A model generated the notes under the pieces. It saw only the letters and a list, made by a program, of their open reading frames with translations, was not told the DNA's origin and searched no databases. Both the position numbers and the translations under genes were made by a program. Positions 16,242-25,108 of a stretch of 35,352 bases of DNA are shown here, piece after piece; positions within the stretch are counted from its first letter, which is position 1, and each line of letters begins with the position of its first letter. The DNA lies in NCBI GenBank assembly GCA_944327285.1, contig CALVHG010000028.1:1-35352 (forward strand), given 5' to 3'. The stretch comes from an uncultured Desulfovibrio sp. (lineage in GTDB: Bacteria; Desulfobacterota; Desulfovibrionia; Desulfovibrionales; Desulfovibrionaceae).

Positions 16242-18734
16242 ATGGGGTTCTTTTCCAAGTTCAAAAAATGGATGGGAGCAGAGGATCCGGCGGAAAAGGT
16301 CGCGCAGCCTGCCGCACCCGCAGAAAAACAGCCGGATACCGCGGAAGCCGCACCCGACGCCGTAACTCAACCGTCCGAAGCAACCGAAGCCGTTGACACC
16401 TCGGAGGTGGAGAAGGCGTCCGCTCCCGCGCAATCGGAAGAGGCTGTGGCCGAAGCCGCCGACACGGCAAAGGATGCGGCTTCCGAAGAGGCTTTTCCCG
16501 AAGAAAGCACTCCGGCGGCGTCCGAACCTGCGCCGGAAGCTGTCGCAGCCGCTCCGGCAGAGGAAGAAATTTCGCCCGCCGCGCCCGCGTCGCCGGACGT
16601 TGCGCCCTTTGAAGTAGAGGAAGCCCCGCAGGCTGAGACCGTTGCGGAAGCGGATGTTGCCGCTCCCGCGCAATCGGAAGAGGCTGTGGCCGCCGACACG
16701 GCAAAGGATGCGGCTTCCGAAGAGGCGCTTCCCGAAGAAAGCGCTCCGGCGGCATCCGAACCTGCGCCGGAAGCTGTCGCAGCTGCTCCGGTAGAGGAAG
16801 AAATCTCGCCCGCCGCGCCCGCGTCGCCGGAAGTTGTGTCCTCTGAAGTAGAGGAAGCCCCGCAGGCTGAGACCGTCGCGGAAGCGGAGGTTGCCGCCCC
16901 CGTGCAATCGGAAGAGGCCGTGGCCGCCGACACGGCAAAGGATGCGGCTTCCGAAGAGGCGCTTCCCGAAGGAAGCGCTCCGGCGGCATCCGAACCTGCG
17001 CCGGAAGCTGTCACAGCTGCTCCGGCAGAGGAAGAAATTTCGCCCGCCGCGCCCACGGCGTCGGACGTTGTGTCCTCTGAAGTAGAGGACGCCCCGCAGG
17101 CTGAGACCGTCGCGGAAGCGGATGTTGCCGCTCCCGCGCAATCGGAAGAGGCTGTGGCCGTGGCCGCCGACACGGCAGAGGATGCGGCTTCCGAAGAGGC
17201 GCTTCCCGAAGAAAGCGCTCCGGCGGCGTCCGAACCTGCGCCGGAAGCTGTCACAGCTGCTCCGGCAGAGGAAGAAATTTCGCCCGTCGCGCCCGCGGCG
17301 TCGGACGTTGCGTCCTCTGAAGCAGCGGAAGCCCCGCAGACTGAACCCGTCGCGGTTCCCGTGTCTCCCGCAACGCCGGAGAAAGACAGGACGCCTGCGC
17401 CGGAAACCAAGCCCCGCAAGAAGAAGGGCTGGTTTGCCTCGCTCTTTGGCGGCTCAGACGACGAGGAAGAAGAGAAGAAAGCTCCCGCTGCCGCAGCTGC
17501 GCCCGCGGCTGACTTTGATGACGCCGCCATGACGTTGCGCCTGCGGGAAGCCGAGCCTAGTCTGTCGGCCTGGCTTGCCATTGTCCTTGACGGCGTGGAA
17601 GAAGCCGGGGACGAGCTGTGGCGGCGTCTGCGTTTCCTGCTGCGGTCGCTGGATGCTCCGGCGGATGAAGTGGACGCCTTTGTGGACGAGTTCGCCCGCT
17701 GGCTGGAACGCATGGAATATCATTATATAGATGAATTCCGTTCCGAGCTGCAATATCGTCTGGCGCTGGCTCTCGACATGGAAGACGAGGAAGACGAGCG
17801 CAACCGTCTTTTCCTCAAGATCAGCGACGGCCTTGCCCGCACGCGCGAGCAGTTCTCCCGGCAGCTCAACGCCATATTCAGCGGGCATGGAGAGCTGACG
17901 GAAGAGTTCTGGGAAAATCTGGAGGAACTCTTCATCATGGCCGACCTCGGTTATGATGCCTCGCTGGCGTTGGTGGAGCGTCTGCGCAAGCGCGCCGCCG
18001 ACATGGGCGTGGTCAAAACCGAGGATATGCGCGCCGTGCTGCGAGATGAAATCGAGGAGATCTTCCGCGTGCCGCGCAAGATTACCGCCTTCAATGCGCC
18101 GGAAGTTATTCTTTTCATCGGCGTCAACGGCGTGGGCAAGACCACGACTATTGCCAAACTGGCCTATCGCGCCCGCATGCAGGGCAAGAAGGTCATGATT
18201 GCGGCGGCGGATACCTTCCGTGCGGCGGCCATTGAGCAGCTGCAGGTCTGGGCCGAGCGTGTGGGAGCCCTGTTCCATGCCCGCGCGGCTGGCTCCGATC
18301 CTGCGTCGGTTGCCTTCGAGGCTATGGATCGCGCGCTGGCCGAGCAGGTGGACATCTTGTTTGTGGATACGGCCGGGCGCTTGCAGACCAAGCATAACCT
18401 TATGGAAGAGCTGACCAAGATTCGCACCGTCCTCGGCAAAAAGCATCCCGGTGCGCCGCACCGCACCATTCTGGCGCTGGATGCCACCACCGGGCAGAAC
18501 GCTCTGTCGCAGGCAAAGCTCTTCAAGGAAGCCGCGGGCGTGGATGAGCTGATCCTCACCAAGCTGGACGGCACCGCCAAGGGCGGCGTGGCCATTGCCG
18601 TGGCCATGCAGGAACATCTGCCCATCACCTACATCGGCCTTGGCGAAAAGCTGGAAGACCTGCGCCCCTTCAACGGCGACGACTACGCCCGCGCCCTGCT
18701 GGGCGAAGGCGAAATCGTCGGCACCGGCAAGTAG
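16242..18734 (+). CDS. ftsY: Signal recognition particle receptor FtsY with a very long acidic repeat domain
   Basis: The protein has 830 residues, against about 300-500 for most FtsY. It starts with a short amphipathic, Lys-rich membrane-targeting helix ([12 protein letters not shown]). Residues 60-372 are four Ala/Glu/Pro tandem repeats, and [12 protein letters not shown] at about 387-400 is a second membrane-binding-like helix. The NG GTPase domain follows from about 500: G1 [10 protein letters not shown] near 627, [12 protein letters not shown]3 [17 protein letters not shown]4 [10 protein letters not shown] and the C-terminal [12 protein letters not shown]. FtsY docks SRP-bound ribosomes at the membrane. 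The ATG at 16242 follows AAGGAGG. It lies just upstream of the S10 cluster, which may link secretion and ribosome genes. Confidence 0.96.
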   Translation: MGFFSKFKKWMGAEDPAEKVAQPAAPAEKQPDTAEAAPDAVTQPSEATEAVDTSEVEKASAPAQSEEAVAEAADTAKDAASEEAFPEESTPAASEPAPEAVAAAPAEEEISPAAPASPDVAPFEVEEAPQAETVAEADVAAPAQSEEAVAADTAKDAASEEALPEESAPAASEPAPEAVAAAPVEEEISPAAPASPEVVSSEVEEAPQAETVAEAEVAAPVQSEEAVAADTAKDAASEEALPEGSAPAASEPAPEAVTAAPAEEEISPAAPTASDVVSSEVEDAPQAETVAEADVAAPAQSEEAVAVAADTAEDAASEEALPEESAPAASEPAPEAVTAAPAEEEISPVAPAASDVASSEAAEAPQTEPVAVPVSPATPEKDRTPAPETKPRKKKGWFASLFGGSDDEEEEKKAPAAAAAPAADFDDAAMTLRLREAEPSLSAWLAIVLDGVEEAGDELWRRLRFLLRSLDAPADEVDAFVDEFARWLERMEYHYIDEFRSELQYRLALALDMEDEEDERNRLFLKISDGLARTREQFSRQLNAIFSGHGELTEEFWENLEELFIMADLGYDASLALVERLRKRAADMGVVKTEDMRAVLRDEIEEIFRVPRKITAFNAPEVILFIGVNGVGKTTTIAKLAYRARMQGKKVMIAAADTFRAAAIEQLQVWAERVGALFHARAAGSDPASVAFEAMDRALAEQVDILFVDTAGRLQTKHNLMEELTKIRTVLGKKHPGAPHRTILALDATTGQNALSQAKLFKEAAGVDELILTKLDGTAKGGVAIAVAMQEHLPITYIGLGEKLEDLRPFNGDDYARALLGEGEIVGTGK
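16422..17355 (+). repeat. Four tandem 234-240-bp repeats inside ftsY
   Basis: Units start at 16422, 16662, 16896 and 17130 with GC(T/C)CCCG(C/T)GCAATCGGAAGAG. The spacings are 240, 234 and 234 bp (80, 78, 78 codons), and the units are highly similar to each other. Each encodes QSEEAVA...[11 protein letters not shown]...[11 protein letters not shown]...EEEISP...[11 protein letters not shown]. All steps keep the reading frame. Copy number is likely to vary between strains. Confidence 0.95.
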
Positions 18735-18756
18735 GCGAGAGAGGAATATTAGGATA

Positions 18757-18844
18757 CGAGGGGGAAGGGAACCCCTTTTCGCTGGCGCGAGAAAAGTGGT
18801 TCCCTTCCCCCTCGTGCTCCCCCTTCCCTCCCCAAAACGCGCTT
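18757..18844 (-). repeat. R2 repeat, reverse orientation, after ftsY
   Basis: A perfect 17-bp stem (18757-18773 with 18798-18814), CGAGGGGGAAGGGAACC, with an inner CTTTTCGC...GCGAGAAAAG continuation. The flank CTCCCCCTTCCCTCCCC...ACGCGCTT is the reverse of the R2 start. It begins 23 bp after the ftsY stop. Confidence 0.85.
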
Positions 18845-18914
18845 ATTTGGAAAATGCCGATCCCGGCGGCACGCAGAGCAGTCCCTGTTCGTCCGTCCCC
18901 CGGAGATTTCAGCA

Positions 18915-18939
18915 AAAGGCCCGCCCTCGGCGGGCCTTT
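18915..18939 (+). terminator. Intrinsic terminator of ftsY
   Basis: AAAGGCCCGCC (18915-18925), loop CTC, GGCGGGCCTTT (18929-18939). The 11-bp GC-rich stem ends in only three Ts, with TTTT five bases on. It is the only classic hairpin in the 1,054-bp gap between ftsY and rpsJ. That gap otherwise holds two R2 copies, an R1 remnant and the S10 leader, and no gene. Confidence 0.75.
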
Positions 18940-18965
18940 GACGTTTTGGGGCTGGAAGCTCTCTC

Positions 18966-19024
18966 CATTTCAAACCATACGGCTTGCCGTTTCGCGTTGT
19001 ATTTTTTCAAAGGTAAAACGCTCT
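18966..19024 (+). repeat. R1 remnant with internal deletion
   Basis: CATTTCAAACCATACGGC, then TTTCGCG joined directly to TTTTTTCAAAGGTAAAACGCTCT. The central ~70 bp of R1 are missing. Confidence 0.7.
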
Positions 19025-19125
19025 GAGAGATTGCCTGTGAATCTCCAGATGTCTTTTTTTGACCGGGGGACGGCGGACGCAGGGTAAAGCGGTTGTGTTT
19101 CCGCAGCGTTTCATCCTTCTGAATA

Positions 19126-19207
19126 AAGCGCGCTGGGGGAAGGGGTGGGGGCCTGGGGGAGGGGGAACACCCTCTCGCGCCAGCAGAGGGGGTTCCCCCT
19201 CCCCCAG
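19126..19207 (+). repeat. R2 repeat before the S10 promoter
   Basis: AAAGCGCGCTGGGGGAAGGG, GTGGGGGCCTGGGGGAGGGGG, loop, GGGGGTTCCCCCTCCCCC. It is nearly identical to the copy at 8053. The + strand contains at least five G tracts of four or more, a G-quadruplex pattern, 24 bp before the S10-operon -35. Confidence 0.85.
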
Positions 19208-19230
19208 AAAAAACAAACCTGAAAAAATTC

Positions 19231-19259
19231 TTGACGTCCTCGGCTTGTTCGGATAAACA
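19231..19259 (+). promoter_or_regulatory. S10-operon promoter with UP-like A tracts and an overlapping dyad
   Basis: TTGACG (19231-19236), a 17-bp spacer and TAAACA (19254-19259). The region before it, AAAAAACAAACCTGAAAAAATTC (written as an A-rich tract of 23 bp at 19208-19230), resembles an UP element, as expected for ribosomal genes. The inverted repeat GGCTTGTT (19242-19249) and AACAAGCC (19256-19263) overlaps the -10 and could be an operator or an initial hairpin. The -10 itself is weak. Confidence 0.55.
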
Positions 19260-19265
19260 AGCCAG

Positions 19266-19788
19266 AGTTCTTCACGGAAGAACGTCCCTGGACGGCAGGG
19301 AAGGACAGGTTGACCTGTCCTGCGCGCCCAAAGCCCCTCTGTGGCGGCTGCGGGATTTGACATGTGCAGGCGTTACCAGATGCCGAGACATTGTCGAGCC
19401 GTTCCAGCCCGTTGACGGATCCCGTCCGCTGTGCGAACGACCCGGGGCTGTAAGGTGTAGAGGGGGCAAACCCCGATTTGGTGACCCTGCGTTCCTTCAG
19501 GCTGCCGCATTCTGTGGCGGCTATCTGGAAGCGCCGGGTGCGTCACGAGAGTGATGCGGCGTTTTCCGCTCCATTCTCCGTGTCCTTTTCAGGACTTTTC
19601 GTGACGCGCTGCTTTCAAGCGCCCTAATCCTCTTTGTTGCCCCTTCTAGCCTCCGTCATAGGGTGAGGCCGCCGGGCCGTATGGCCCGCGATAACGCGCG
19701 TTGCGAATCGAACCCGATTCGAAAATGCAGATAAGGAACCCGCGTCGCCCCAACAGGCGCGGGATGTTATCCAAATGGAGTAGGCAAC
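19266..19788 (+). promoter_or_regulatory. Long structured 5' leader of the S10 operon
   Basis: About 520 nt separate the predicted start from rpsJ and hold no convincing gene. Hairpins come in series: GTTCTTC/GAAGAAC (19267-19283), TCCCTG/CAGGGA (19285-19301), AGGACAGG/CCTGTCCT (19302-19321), GACGG/CCGTC (near 19414), and a large GCGTCAC/GTGATGC stem inside 19527-19567 followed by TTTT. Then come GTCCT/AGGAC with TTTT (19582-19599), CGGGCC/GGCCCG (19673-19688) and CGAATCG/CGATTCG (19704-19721). In E. coli the S10 leader lets L4 repress transcription and translation. This one is much longer and not visibly similar, so an equivalent role is inference. Confidence 0.6.
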
Positions 19789-20106
19789 ATGACGACAGTT
19801 AGCAGTGATCGCATTCGGATCAAGCTCAAGGCCTACGATTACCGCATCCTTGACAAAGCGGTTGCGGAAATCGTGGACACGGCGCGCAATACCGGTGCCG
19901 GCGTGGCGGGGCCCATTCCCCTGCCCACCAACATTCGCAAATACACCATCCAGCGCTCCGTGCATGTGAACAAGAAGTCCCGCGAGCAGTTTGAAATGCG
20001 CATTCACAAGCGGCTTATGGATATTCTTGAACCCACGCAGCAGACCGTCGACGCGCTCGGCAAGCTTTCCTTGCCCGCCGGTGTTGATGTGGAAATCAAG
20101 CTCTAG
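19789..20106 (+). CDS. rpsJ: 30S ribosomal protein S10
   Basis: 105 residues, the normal length. [20 protein letters not shown] is the S10 N-terminus, with GPIPLPT and [16 protein letters not shown] further on. It binds 16S rRNA in the 30S head, and in antitermination complexes it pairs with NusB. It is the first gene of the block, with GGAG 8 bp before the ATG. No rpsL-rpsG-fusA-tuf genes stand upstream, unlike in many bacteria. Confidence 0.98.
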   Translation: MTTVSSDRIRIKLKAYDYRILDKAVAEIVDTARNTGAGVAGPIPLPTNIRKYTIQRSVHVNKKSREQFEMRIHKRLMDILEPTQQTVDALGKLSLPAGVDVEIKL

Positions 20107-20118
20107 TGAGAGGCAGTC

Positions 20119-20748
20119 ATGGCTGAGAAAATGGGAATTTTGGGTCGCAAGCTTGGCATGACCCGCATTTTTGCCGGTGACGGCGCTTCTGTGCCTGTCA
20201 CGGTGGTTCAGGCCGGGCCCTGCCCCGTCACCCAGGTGAAAACCGCTGAAAAAGACGGTTACAACGCGCTCCAGATCGCGTTCACCGAAGATAAGGAAAA
20301 GCACGTCAGCAAGGCCATGCAGGGGCATTTCGCCAAGGCGGGTACGGGCCTGTTCCGTCACCTGCGCGAAATCCGCCTGGAAGGCGCGCCTGAGCTGGAA
20401 GCCGGCGCTCAGCTGACGGTGGATATGTTCGCCGCCGGCGACAAGGTGAAAGTGACCGGCAAGAGCATCGGTAAGGGCTACCAGGGCCGTATGCGCCGTT
20501 GGAACTTCGCCGGTTCCAAGGATACGCACGGCTGCGAAAAGGTGCATCGCAACAACGGTTCCGTGGGTAACACCACCTTCCCCGGACACGTGTTCAAGGG
20601 CCGCAAGATGGCCGGTCACTGGGGCGATGAAACCGTGACCCAGATGGGCCTCGTGATTGTGGACGTGCGCCCCGAAGACAACGTCATTCTGATCAAGGGC
20701 TCCGTGCCCGGCCCCAAGAACGGGCTCGTGCTGATCCGCAAGCAGTAG
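20119..20748 (+). CDS. rplC: 50S ribosomal protein L3
   Basis: 209 residues. It begins [14 protein letters not shown] after a short lead and contains the extended central loop [20 protein letters not shown] that reaches toward the peptidyl-transferase centre. An early 50S assembly protein. Spacing to rpsJ is 12 bp. Confidence 0.98.
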   Translation: MAEKMGILGRKLGMTRIFAGDGASVPVTVVQAGPCPVTQVKTAEKDGYNALQIAFTEDKEKHVSKAMQGHFAKAGTGLFRHLREIRLEGAPELEAGAQLTVDMFAAGDKVKVTGKSIGKGYQGRMRRWNFAGSKDTHGCEKVHRNNGSVGNTTFPGHVFKGRKMAGHWGDETVTQMGLVIVDVRPEDNVILIKGSVPGPKNGLVLIRKQ

Positions 20749-20757
20749 GGGAACATC

Positions 20758-21390
20758 ATGGCTACTGTGAAAGTATACGACCAGAACAAACAGGAAAGCG
20801 GCGACATCACGCTGGCCTCTGACGTGTTCGAGGTTGAGGTTCGTCCCGAAATCCTCAACCTTGTGGTTCGCGCCCAGATGGCCGCCAAGCGCGCCGGTAC
20901 CCATAAGGCCAAAACTCGCGCCTTCGTCTCCGGCGGCGGCGTGAAGCCCTGGAAGCAGAAGGGCACGGGCCGCGCCCGCGCCGGTTCCAATCGTTCGCCC
21001 GTGTGGCGTGGCGGCGCCATCGTGTTTGGCCCCCAGCCCCGCGATTACAGCTTCAAGGTGAACAGCAAGGTTCGCGCTCTTGCCATGAAGATGGCTCTTT
21101 CCAGCCGTCTTGCCGGCGAAAGCCTGCTGGTGGTCAAGGGCATCGAACTGCCCGAAGCCAAGACCAAGCATTTCGCCAAGGTGGCCGGCGCTCTGGGCCT
21201 GACCAAGGCCCTGATTGTCGCCCCTGAGCTGGACGAAACCCTGTGCCGCTCCGCCCGCAACATTCCGGGCCTGACGCTGACGACGCCGTCGCAGCTGAGC
21301 GTGCTGGAAATCCTGCGCCACAAGCAGCTGGTGCTGCTCGAAGGCGCCGTGGCGCCTGTCGAAGCGCGCTTTGCCCGGAAGGGGGCCTAA
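20758..21390 (+). CDS. rplD: 50S ribosomal protein L4
   Basis: 210 residues. It contains the tunnel-lining loop KPWKQKGTGRARAGSNRSPV and RGGAIVFGPQPRDYS. In E. coli L4 also represses its own operon through the S10 leader, which makes the long leader here of interest. Its last codons contain the ribosome site of rplW. Confidence 0.98.
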   Translation: MATVKVYDQNKQESGDITLASDVFEVEVRPEILNLVVRAQMAAKRAGTHKAKTRAFVSGGGVKPWKQKGTGRARAGSNRSPVWRGGAIVFGPQPRDYSFKVNSKVRALAMKMALSSRLAGESLLVVKGIELPEAKTKHFAKVAGALGLTKALIVAPELDETLCRSARNIPGLTLTTPSQLSVLEILRHKQLVLLEGAVAPVEARFARKGA

Positions 21391-21391
21391 G

Positions 21392-21682
21392 ATGGAATTT
21401 ACGCAAGTGCTTTTGAAGCCCCTGATTACCGAAAAGACGACCTTCGTGAAGGAAGGCGCCAATCAGGTGGCTTTTCTCGTCCATCCCCGCGCCAACAAGC
21501 TTGAAATCAAGCAGGCTGTGGAGAAGGCGTTCAATGTGGAAGTGAAGGCTGTCAACGTGGTTCGCAAGGCTCCTGCCAACCGGGAGCGTCAGGGCCGCGT
21601 GATCGGTCGCAAGCCCGGCTGGAAGAAGGCCTATGTGACCCTGGCCGAAGGCGCTAAAATCGAGTTCTTCGAGGGAGTGTAA
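21392..21682 (+). CDS. rplW: 50S ribosomal protein L23
   Basis: 96 residues. LLKPLITEKTTFVKE is the N-terminal hallmark, and NVEVKAVNVVRKAP and GRKPGWKKAYVTL follow. L23 sits at the tunnel exit and is the docking site for SRP and trigger factor. I chose the ATG at 21392, one base after the rplD stop; the longer reading from 21371 would add seven residues overlapping rplD. Confidence 0.97.
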   Translation: MEFTQVLLKPLITEKTTFVKEGANQVAFLVHPRANKLEIKQAVEKAFNVEVKAVNVVRKAPANRERQGRVIGRKPGWKKAYVTLAEGAKIEFFEGV

Positions 21683-21685
21683 AAA

Positions 21686-22534
21686 ATGGCTGTCCGTAAG
21701 CTGAAACCGACCTCCGCGGGCCGTCGCTTCCAGACGGTTTCCGATTTTGCGGAAATCACCCGGACGACCCCTGAAAAGTCGCTCACCGAAGGTCTGACCA
21801 AGAAGGCCGGCCGCAACAACCGCGGTCGCGTGACCAGCCGTCGTCGCGGCGGCGGCGTGAAGCGCCTGTATCGCATCATCGACTTCAAGCGTAACAAGAC
21901 CGGCATCGAAGCCCGCGTTGCGCATATTGAATACGATCCCAACCGCACCGCCCGTATCGCTCTGCTCCACTACGTGGACGGCGAAAAGCGCTACATCCTC
22001 GCCCCCGTGGGCCTGAAGCAGGGCGACGTGGTCATGAGCGGCGTGAACAGCCGCACCGGCGCCGTGGCCGACATCAAGCCCGGCAACGCGCTGGAAATGG
22101 GCCGCATCCCCGTGGGTACCATCATCCACAACGTGGAACTGTACCCCGGCAAGGGCGGTCAGCTCTGCCGCGCCGCCGGCACCTATGCTCAGCTGGTGGC
22201 CAAGGAAGGCAAGTACGCCCTGCTGCGTCTGCCCTCCGGCGAAGTGCGCAAGGTGCTGGCCACCTGCGTGGCTACCGTGGGTCAGGTGGGCAACATCCAC
22301 CACGAAAACATCTCCCTGGGCAAGGCCGGCCGCAATCGCTGGCTGGGTCGTCGTCCCAAGGTGCGCGGCGTTGCCATGAACCCCATCGACCATCCTCTGG
22401 GCGGTGGCGAAGGCCGCAGCTCCGGCGGTCGTCATCCCGTGTCGCCCTGGGGTATGCCTGCCAAGGGCTTCAAGACCCGCGACAAGAACAAGCCTTCCTC
22501 GCGCCTCATTGTTAAGCGCCGCGGCCAGAAGTAG
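21686..22534 (+). CDS. rplB: 50S ribosomal protein L2
   Basis: 282 residues. [13 protein letters not shown] opens it, and the C-terminal [20 protein letters not shown] carries the conserved His in the peptidyl-transferase region. It is needed for subunit joining and catalysis. Three bases follow rplW, so the two are coupled. Confidence 0.98.
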   Translation: MAVRKLKPTSAGRRFQTVSDFAEITRTTPEKSLTEGLTKKAGRNNRGRVTSRRRGGGVKRLYRIIDFKRNKTGIEARVAHIEYDPNRTARIALLHYVDGEKRYILAPVGLKQGDVVMSGVNSRTGAVADIKPGNALEMGRIPVGTIIHNVELYPGKGGQLCRAAGTYAQLVAKEGKYALLRLPSGEVRKVLATCVATVGQVGNIHHENISLGKAGRNRWLGRRPKVRGVAMNPIDHPLGGGEGRSSGGRHPVSPWGMPAKGFKTRDKNKPSSRLIVKRRGQK

Positions 22535-22543
22535 GAGTAGATC

Positions 22544-22828
22544 ATGCCCAGATCGTTGAAAAAAGGGCCGTTCGTCGACGGCCATCTGATGAAGAAGGTC
22601 GACGCCGCCGTGGCCAACAATGACCGTCGCGTGGTCAAGACCTGGTCGCGTCGTTCGACCATTTTGCCTGAAATGGTGGGCCTCACCTTTGCCGTGCATA
22701 ACGGCAAGAAGTTCGTGCCCGTGTTCGTGACGGAAAACATGGTGGGCCACAAGCTGGGCGAATTTTCGCCCACCCGTACCTTCCACGGCCATGCCGCCGA
22801 CAAGAAGGCCAAGGCCGGAAAGAAGTAG
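22544..22828 (+). CDS. rpsS: 30S ribosomal protein S19
   Basis: 94 residues. It begins [19 protein letters not shown], with the conserved [17 protein letters not shown]. It binds 16S rRNA in the head and contacts S13 and the A-site tRNA. No unusual features. Confidence 0.98.
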   Translation: MPRSLKKGPFVDGHLMKKVDAAVANNDRRVVKTWSRRSTILPEMVGLTFAVHNGKKFVPVFVTENMVGHKLGEFSPTRTFHGHAADKKAKAGKK

Positions 22829-22837
22829 GGTAGAAAG

Positions 22838-23176
22838 ATGGAATCGAAAGCTATCGCCAAATATCAGCGCGTCTCGCCCCGCAAGACCCGCCTTGTGGCC
22901 AAGAATGTCGTGGGCATGGGCGTGGAAGAAGCGCTGAACGTGCTGCGTTTCACCCCCAACAAGCCTGCCGGCGTGTTGTACGGTGTGGTCAAGAGCGCCC
23001 TTGCCAACGCCTCCCAGCTGGGCGGCGTGGACGTGGACGCCATGGTGGTCAAGGAAATCGTGGTCAACGAAGGCCCCACGTGGAAGCGCTTCATGCCCCG
23101 CGCTCAGGGCCGCGCCACCAAGATTCACAAGCGTACGAGCCACGTTACCGTTATTCTCGCAGAAGGGCAGGACTAG
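22838..23176 (+). CDS. rplV: 50S ribosomal protein L22
   Basis: 112 residues. The opening KYQRVSPRKTRLVAKNV and the tunnel hairpin near MPRAQGRATKIHKRTSH identify it. It lines the exit tunnel, and mutations in the hairpin give macrolide resistance in other bacteria. Confidence 0.98.
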   Translation: MESKAIAKYQRVSPRKTRLVAKNVVGMGVEEALNVLRFTPNKPAGVLYGVVKSALANASQLGGVDVDAMVVKEIVVNEGPTWKRFMPRAQGRATKIHKRTSHVTVILAEGQD

Positions 23177-23179
23177 GCT

Positions 23180-23821
23180 ATGGGTCAGAAAGTACATCCG
23201 TTCGGCTTCCGGCTTGGGTACAACAAGAACTGGCAGTCCCGCTGGTTCAGCAAGAAGGAATACCCTGCCTTTGTGTATGAAGACAGCAAGATTCGCGCGT
23301 ACGTCAAGAAGCTCCTGTATCATGCGGGCTTGGCCAAGATCGAAATCGAGCGCGCCGGCGGCAAGGTTCGTCTGATCCTTTCCACCGCCCGCCCCGGCAT
23401 CGTCATCGGCCGCAAGGGCGTTGAAATCGAAAAGCTGCGCGGCGACCTTCGCCGCAAGTTTGGCCGCGAGTTCTCGCTGGAAGTGAATGAAATCCGTCGC
23501 CCCGAAGTGGAAGCGCAGCTGGTGGCCGAAAACATCGCCCAGCAGCTTGAGCGCCGCGTGGCCTTCCGTCGCGCCATGAAGCGCACGGTGTCCCTGGCTC
23601 GCAAGTTCGGCGGCGAAGGCATCAAGGTGACCTGCGCCGGCCGTCTGGCCGGGGCCGAAATCGCCCGTACCGAATGGTACCGCGACGGCCGCGTGCCCTT
23701 GCAGACCCTGCGCGCCGACATTGACTACGGCTTTGCCGAGGCGCACACCACCTACGGCCTCATCGGCGTGAAGGTGTGGATTTACAAGGGTGAAATCCTT
23801 GACAAAGAGGTTGATCAATAA
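23180..23821 (+). CDS. rpsC: 30S ribosomal protein S3
   Basis: 213 residues. [18 protein letters not shown] opens it, and the KH domain shows [17 protein letters not shown]. The C-terminal half has [20 protein letters not shown]. It guards the mRNA entry channel. Its stop overlaps the rplP start by one base (TAATG), giving coupling. Confidence 0.98.
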   Translation: MGQKVHPFGFRLGYNKNWQSRWFSKKEYPAFVYEDSKIRAYVKKLLYHAGLAKIEIERAGGKVRLILSTARPGIVIGRKGVEIEKLRGDLRRKFGREFSLEVNEIRRPEVEAQLVAENIAQQLERRVAFRRAMKRTVSLARKFGGEGIKVTCAGRLAGAEIARTEWYRDGRVPLQTLRADIDYGFAEAHTTYGLIGVKVWIYKGEILDKEVDQ

Positions 23822-24234
23822 TGCTCGCGCCCAAGAAAGTAAAATTCCGTAAATGGCAGAAGGGCCGTCTGCGCGGCCTTGCCAGCCGTGGCGCTTCCAT
23901 CGCTTTCGGCGACATCGGCCTGAAGGCCGTGCAGCACGGTCAGCTGTCCAGCCAGCAGATTGAAGCCGCCCGTATCGCCATGATGCGCCACATCAAGCGT
24001 GGCGGCAAAGTGTGGATTCGTATTTTCCCCGACCGCCCCGTGACCGCGAAGCCTCTGGAAACCCGTCAGGGTTCCGGTAAGGGTGCTCCGGTGGGCTGGT
24101 GCGCTCCGGTCAAGCCCGGCCGCGTACTGTACGAGATCAAGGGCGTCAGCATCGAGCTGGCCAAGGAAGCCCTGACCCGCGCCGCCCACAAGCTGCCCAT
24201 CAAGACCGTGATCGTCGTGAAGGAGGGCAACTAA
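23821..24234 (+). CDS. rplP: 50S ribosomal protein L16
   Basis: 137 residues. It begins [17 protein letters not shown] and contains [15 protein letters not shown] helix residues ([14 protein letters not shown]) and [15 protein letters not shown]. It contacts the A-site tRNA and 5S rRNA. Length is normal. Confidence 0.98.
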   Translation: MLAPKKVKFRKWQKGRLRGLASRGASIAFGDIGLKAVQHGQLSSQQIEAARIAMMRHIKRGGKVWIRIFPDRPVTAKPLETRQGSGKGAPVGWCAPVKPGRVLYEIKGVSIELAKEALTRAAHKLPIKTVIVVKEGN

Positions 24235-24235
24235 C

Positions 24236-24445
24236 ATGGCCAAGAACGAAAACGCCCGCCTCTCCGCCGAGGAACTGAGCAAGCTCAGCGCCGATGAGCT
24301 CAAGGCCAAGCTGGCCGAGCAGCGCGAAGAGCTGATGCAGGCCCGCTTCAAGCACGCCACTGCCCAGCTGGAAAAGACCTCCGAGCTGAAGGCCATGCGC
24401 CGCCAGGTGGCCCGCATCTCCACCATTCTGAATCAAAAGGACTAA
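24236..24445 (+). CDS. rpmC: 50S ribosomal protein L29
   Basis: 69 residues, two long helices. LAEQREELMQARFKHATAQL and the C-terminal MRRQVARISTILN identify it. It lies at the tunnel exit beside L23. One base separates it from rplP. Confidence 0.97.
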   Translation: MAKNENARLSAEELSKLSADELKAKLAEQREELMQARFKHATAQLEKTSELKAMRRQVARISTILNQKD

Positions 24446-24457
24446 GGGGCGACGACC

Positions 24458-24721
24458 ATGCAAGCTCTGGAAGATCGCAAGGGCAGAACCCTCATCGGCG
24501 TCGTCGTGAGCGACAAGAACGACAAGACCATTGTCGTGCGCGTCGAAACGCTGGTGAAGCATCCCCTGCTGAAAAAATATGTGAGGCGCCGCAAAAAGTT
24601 CACGGCTCATGATCCCATGAACGAATGCGGCATTGGCGACAAAGTGAAGATTATCGAGTTCCGCCCCATGTCGCGCAACAAGCGCTGGCATCTGGTGAGC
24701 ATTCTCGAAAAGGCTGTGTAG
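24458..24721 (+). CDS. rpsQ: 30S ribosomal protein S17
   Basis: 87 residues of an OB fold. KGRTLIGVVVSDKNDKTIVV opens it, and HDPMNECGIGDKVKIIEFRP is the conserved loop. It binds helices 7 and 11 of 16S rRNA. Confidence 0.98.
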   Translation: MQALEDRKGRTLIGVVVSDKNDKTIVVRVETLVKHPLLKKYVRRRKKFTAHDPMNECGIGDKVKIIEFRPMSRNKRWHLVSILEKAV

Positions 24722-24730
24722 GGTGACACC

Positions 24731-25099
24731 ATGATTCAGGTAGAATCGACGCTTCAGGTGGCCGACAACTCCGGCGCCAAAAAGGTGGCCTGCATCAAGG
24801 TGCTCGGCGGCTCGCACCGCCGTTACGCCTCCGTGGGCGACGTTATCGTGGTTTCCGTCAAGGAAGCCATGCCCCACAGCAAGGTGAAGAAGGGCGACGT
24901 GATGAAGGCCGTTATCGTGCGCACCGCCAAGGAAGTGCGCCGCATGGACGGCAGCTATATCAAGTTCGACGGCAATGCCGCTGTTCTGCTCTCCAATCAG
25001 GGCGAACCGGTGGGGACCCGTATCTTCGGCCCCGTGGCCCGCGAACTGCGCGCCCAGAACTTCATGAAGATCATTTCCCTTGCGCCGGAAGTGCTGTAG
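24731..25099 (+). CDS. rplN: 50S ribosomal protein L14
   Basis: 122 residues. [34 protein letters not shown] and the C-terminal [13 protein letters not shown] are typical. It forms an inter-subunit bridge and is the binding site of the RsfS silencing factor. Confidence 0.98.
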   Translation: MIQVESTLQVADNSGAKKVACIKVLGGSHRRYASVGDVIVVSVKEAMPHSKVKKGDVMKAVIVRTAKEVRRMDGSYIKFDGNAAVLLSNQGEPVGTRIFGPVARELRAQNFMKIISLAPEVL

Positions 25100-25108
25100 G
25101 AGCAAGAC

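Noticed and set aside
16182..17141. 319-residue minus-strand frame with tandem Arg/Gly/Phe repeats
   Set aside because: It is the antisense reading of the FtsY repeat units, and its repeats have exactly the same 234-bp period.
16422..17355. Evenly spaced repeats in ftsY considered as a CRISPR
   Set aside because: The repeats are in-frame protein repeats, contiguous and 234 bp long, with no variable spacers.
19231..19554. 107-residue plus-strand frame in the S10 leader
   Set aside because: It starts with TTG inside the -35 element, has no ribosome site and looks like no protein family. The region is better read as RNA.
19264..19570. Possible RNase P RNA, tmRNA, SRP RNA or 6S RNA in the S10 leader
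   Set aside because: I looked for GAGGAAAGTCC, the tmRNA tRNA-like end and the GGTCAGG...GGAAGCAGC SRP loop; none is present. 6S cannot be excluded by eye but no long closing stem is visible.
21134..23818. 894-residue minus-strand open frame opposite rplD-rpsC
   Set aside because: It is the mirror of strongly recognised ribosomal genes in a GC-rich genome. Its translation is His/Ala/Gly-rich filler without any domain. The similar frames at 19624-21462 and 24200-26044 are rejected for the same reason.
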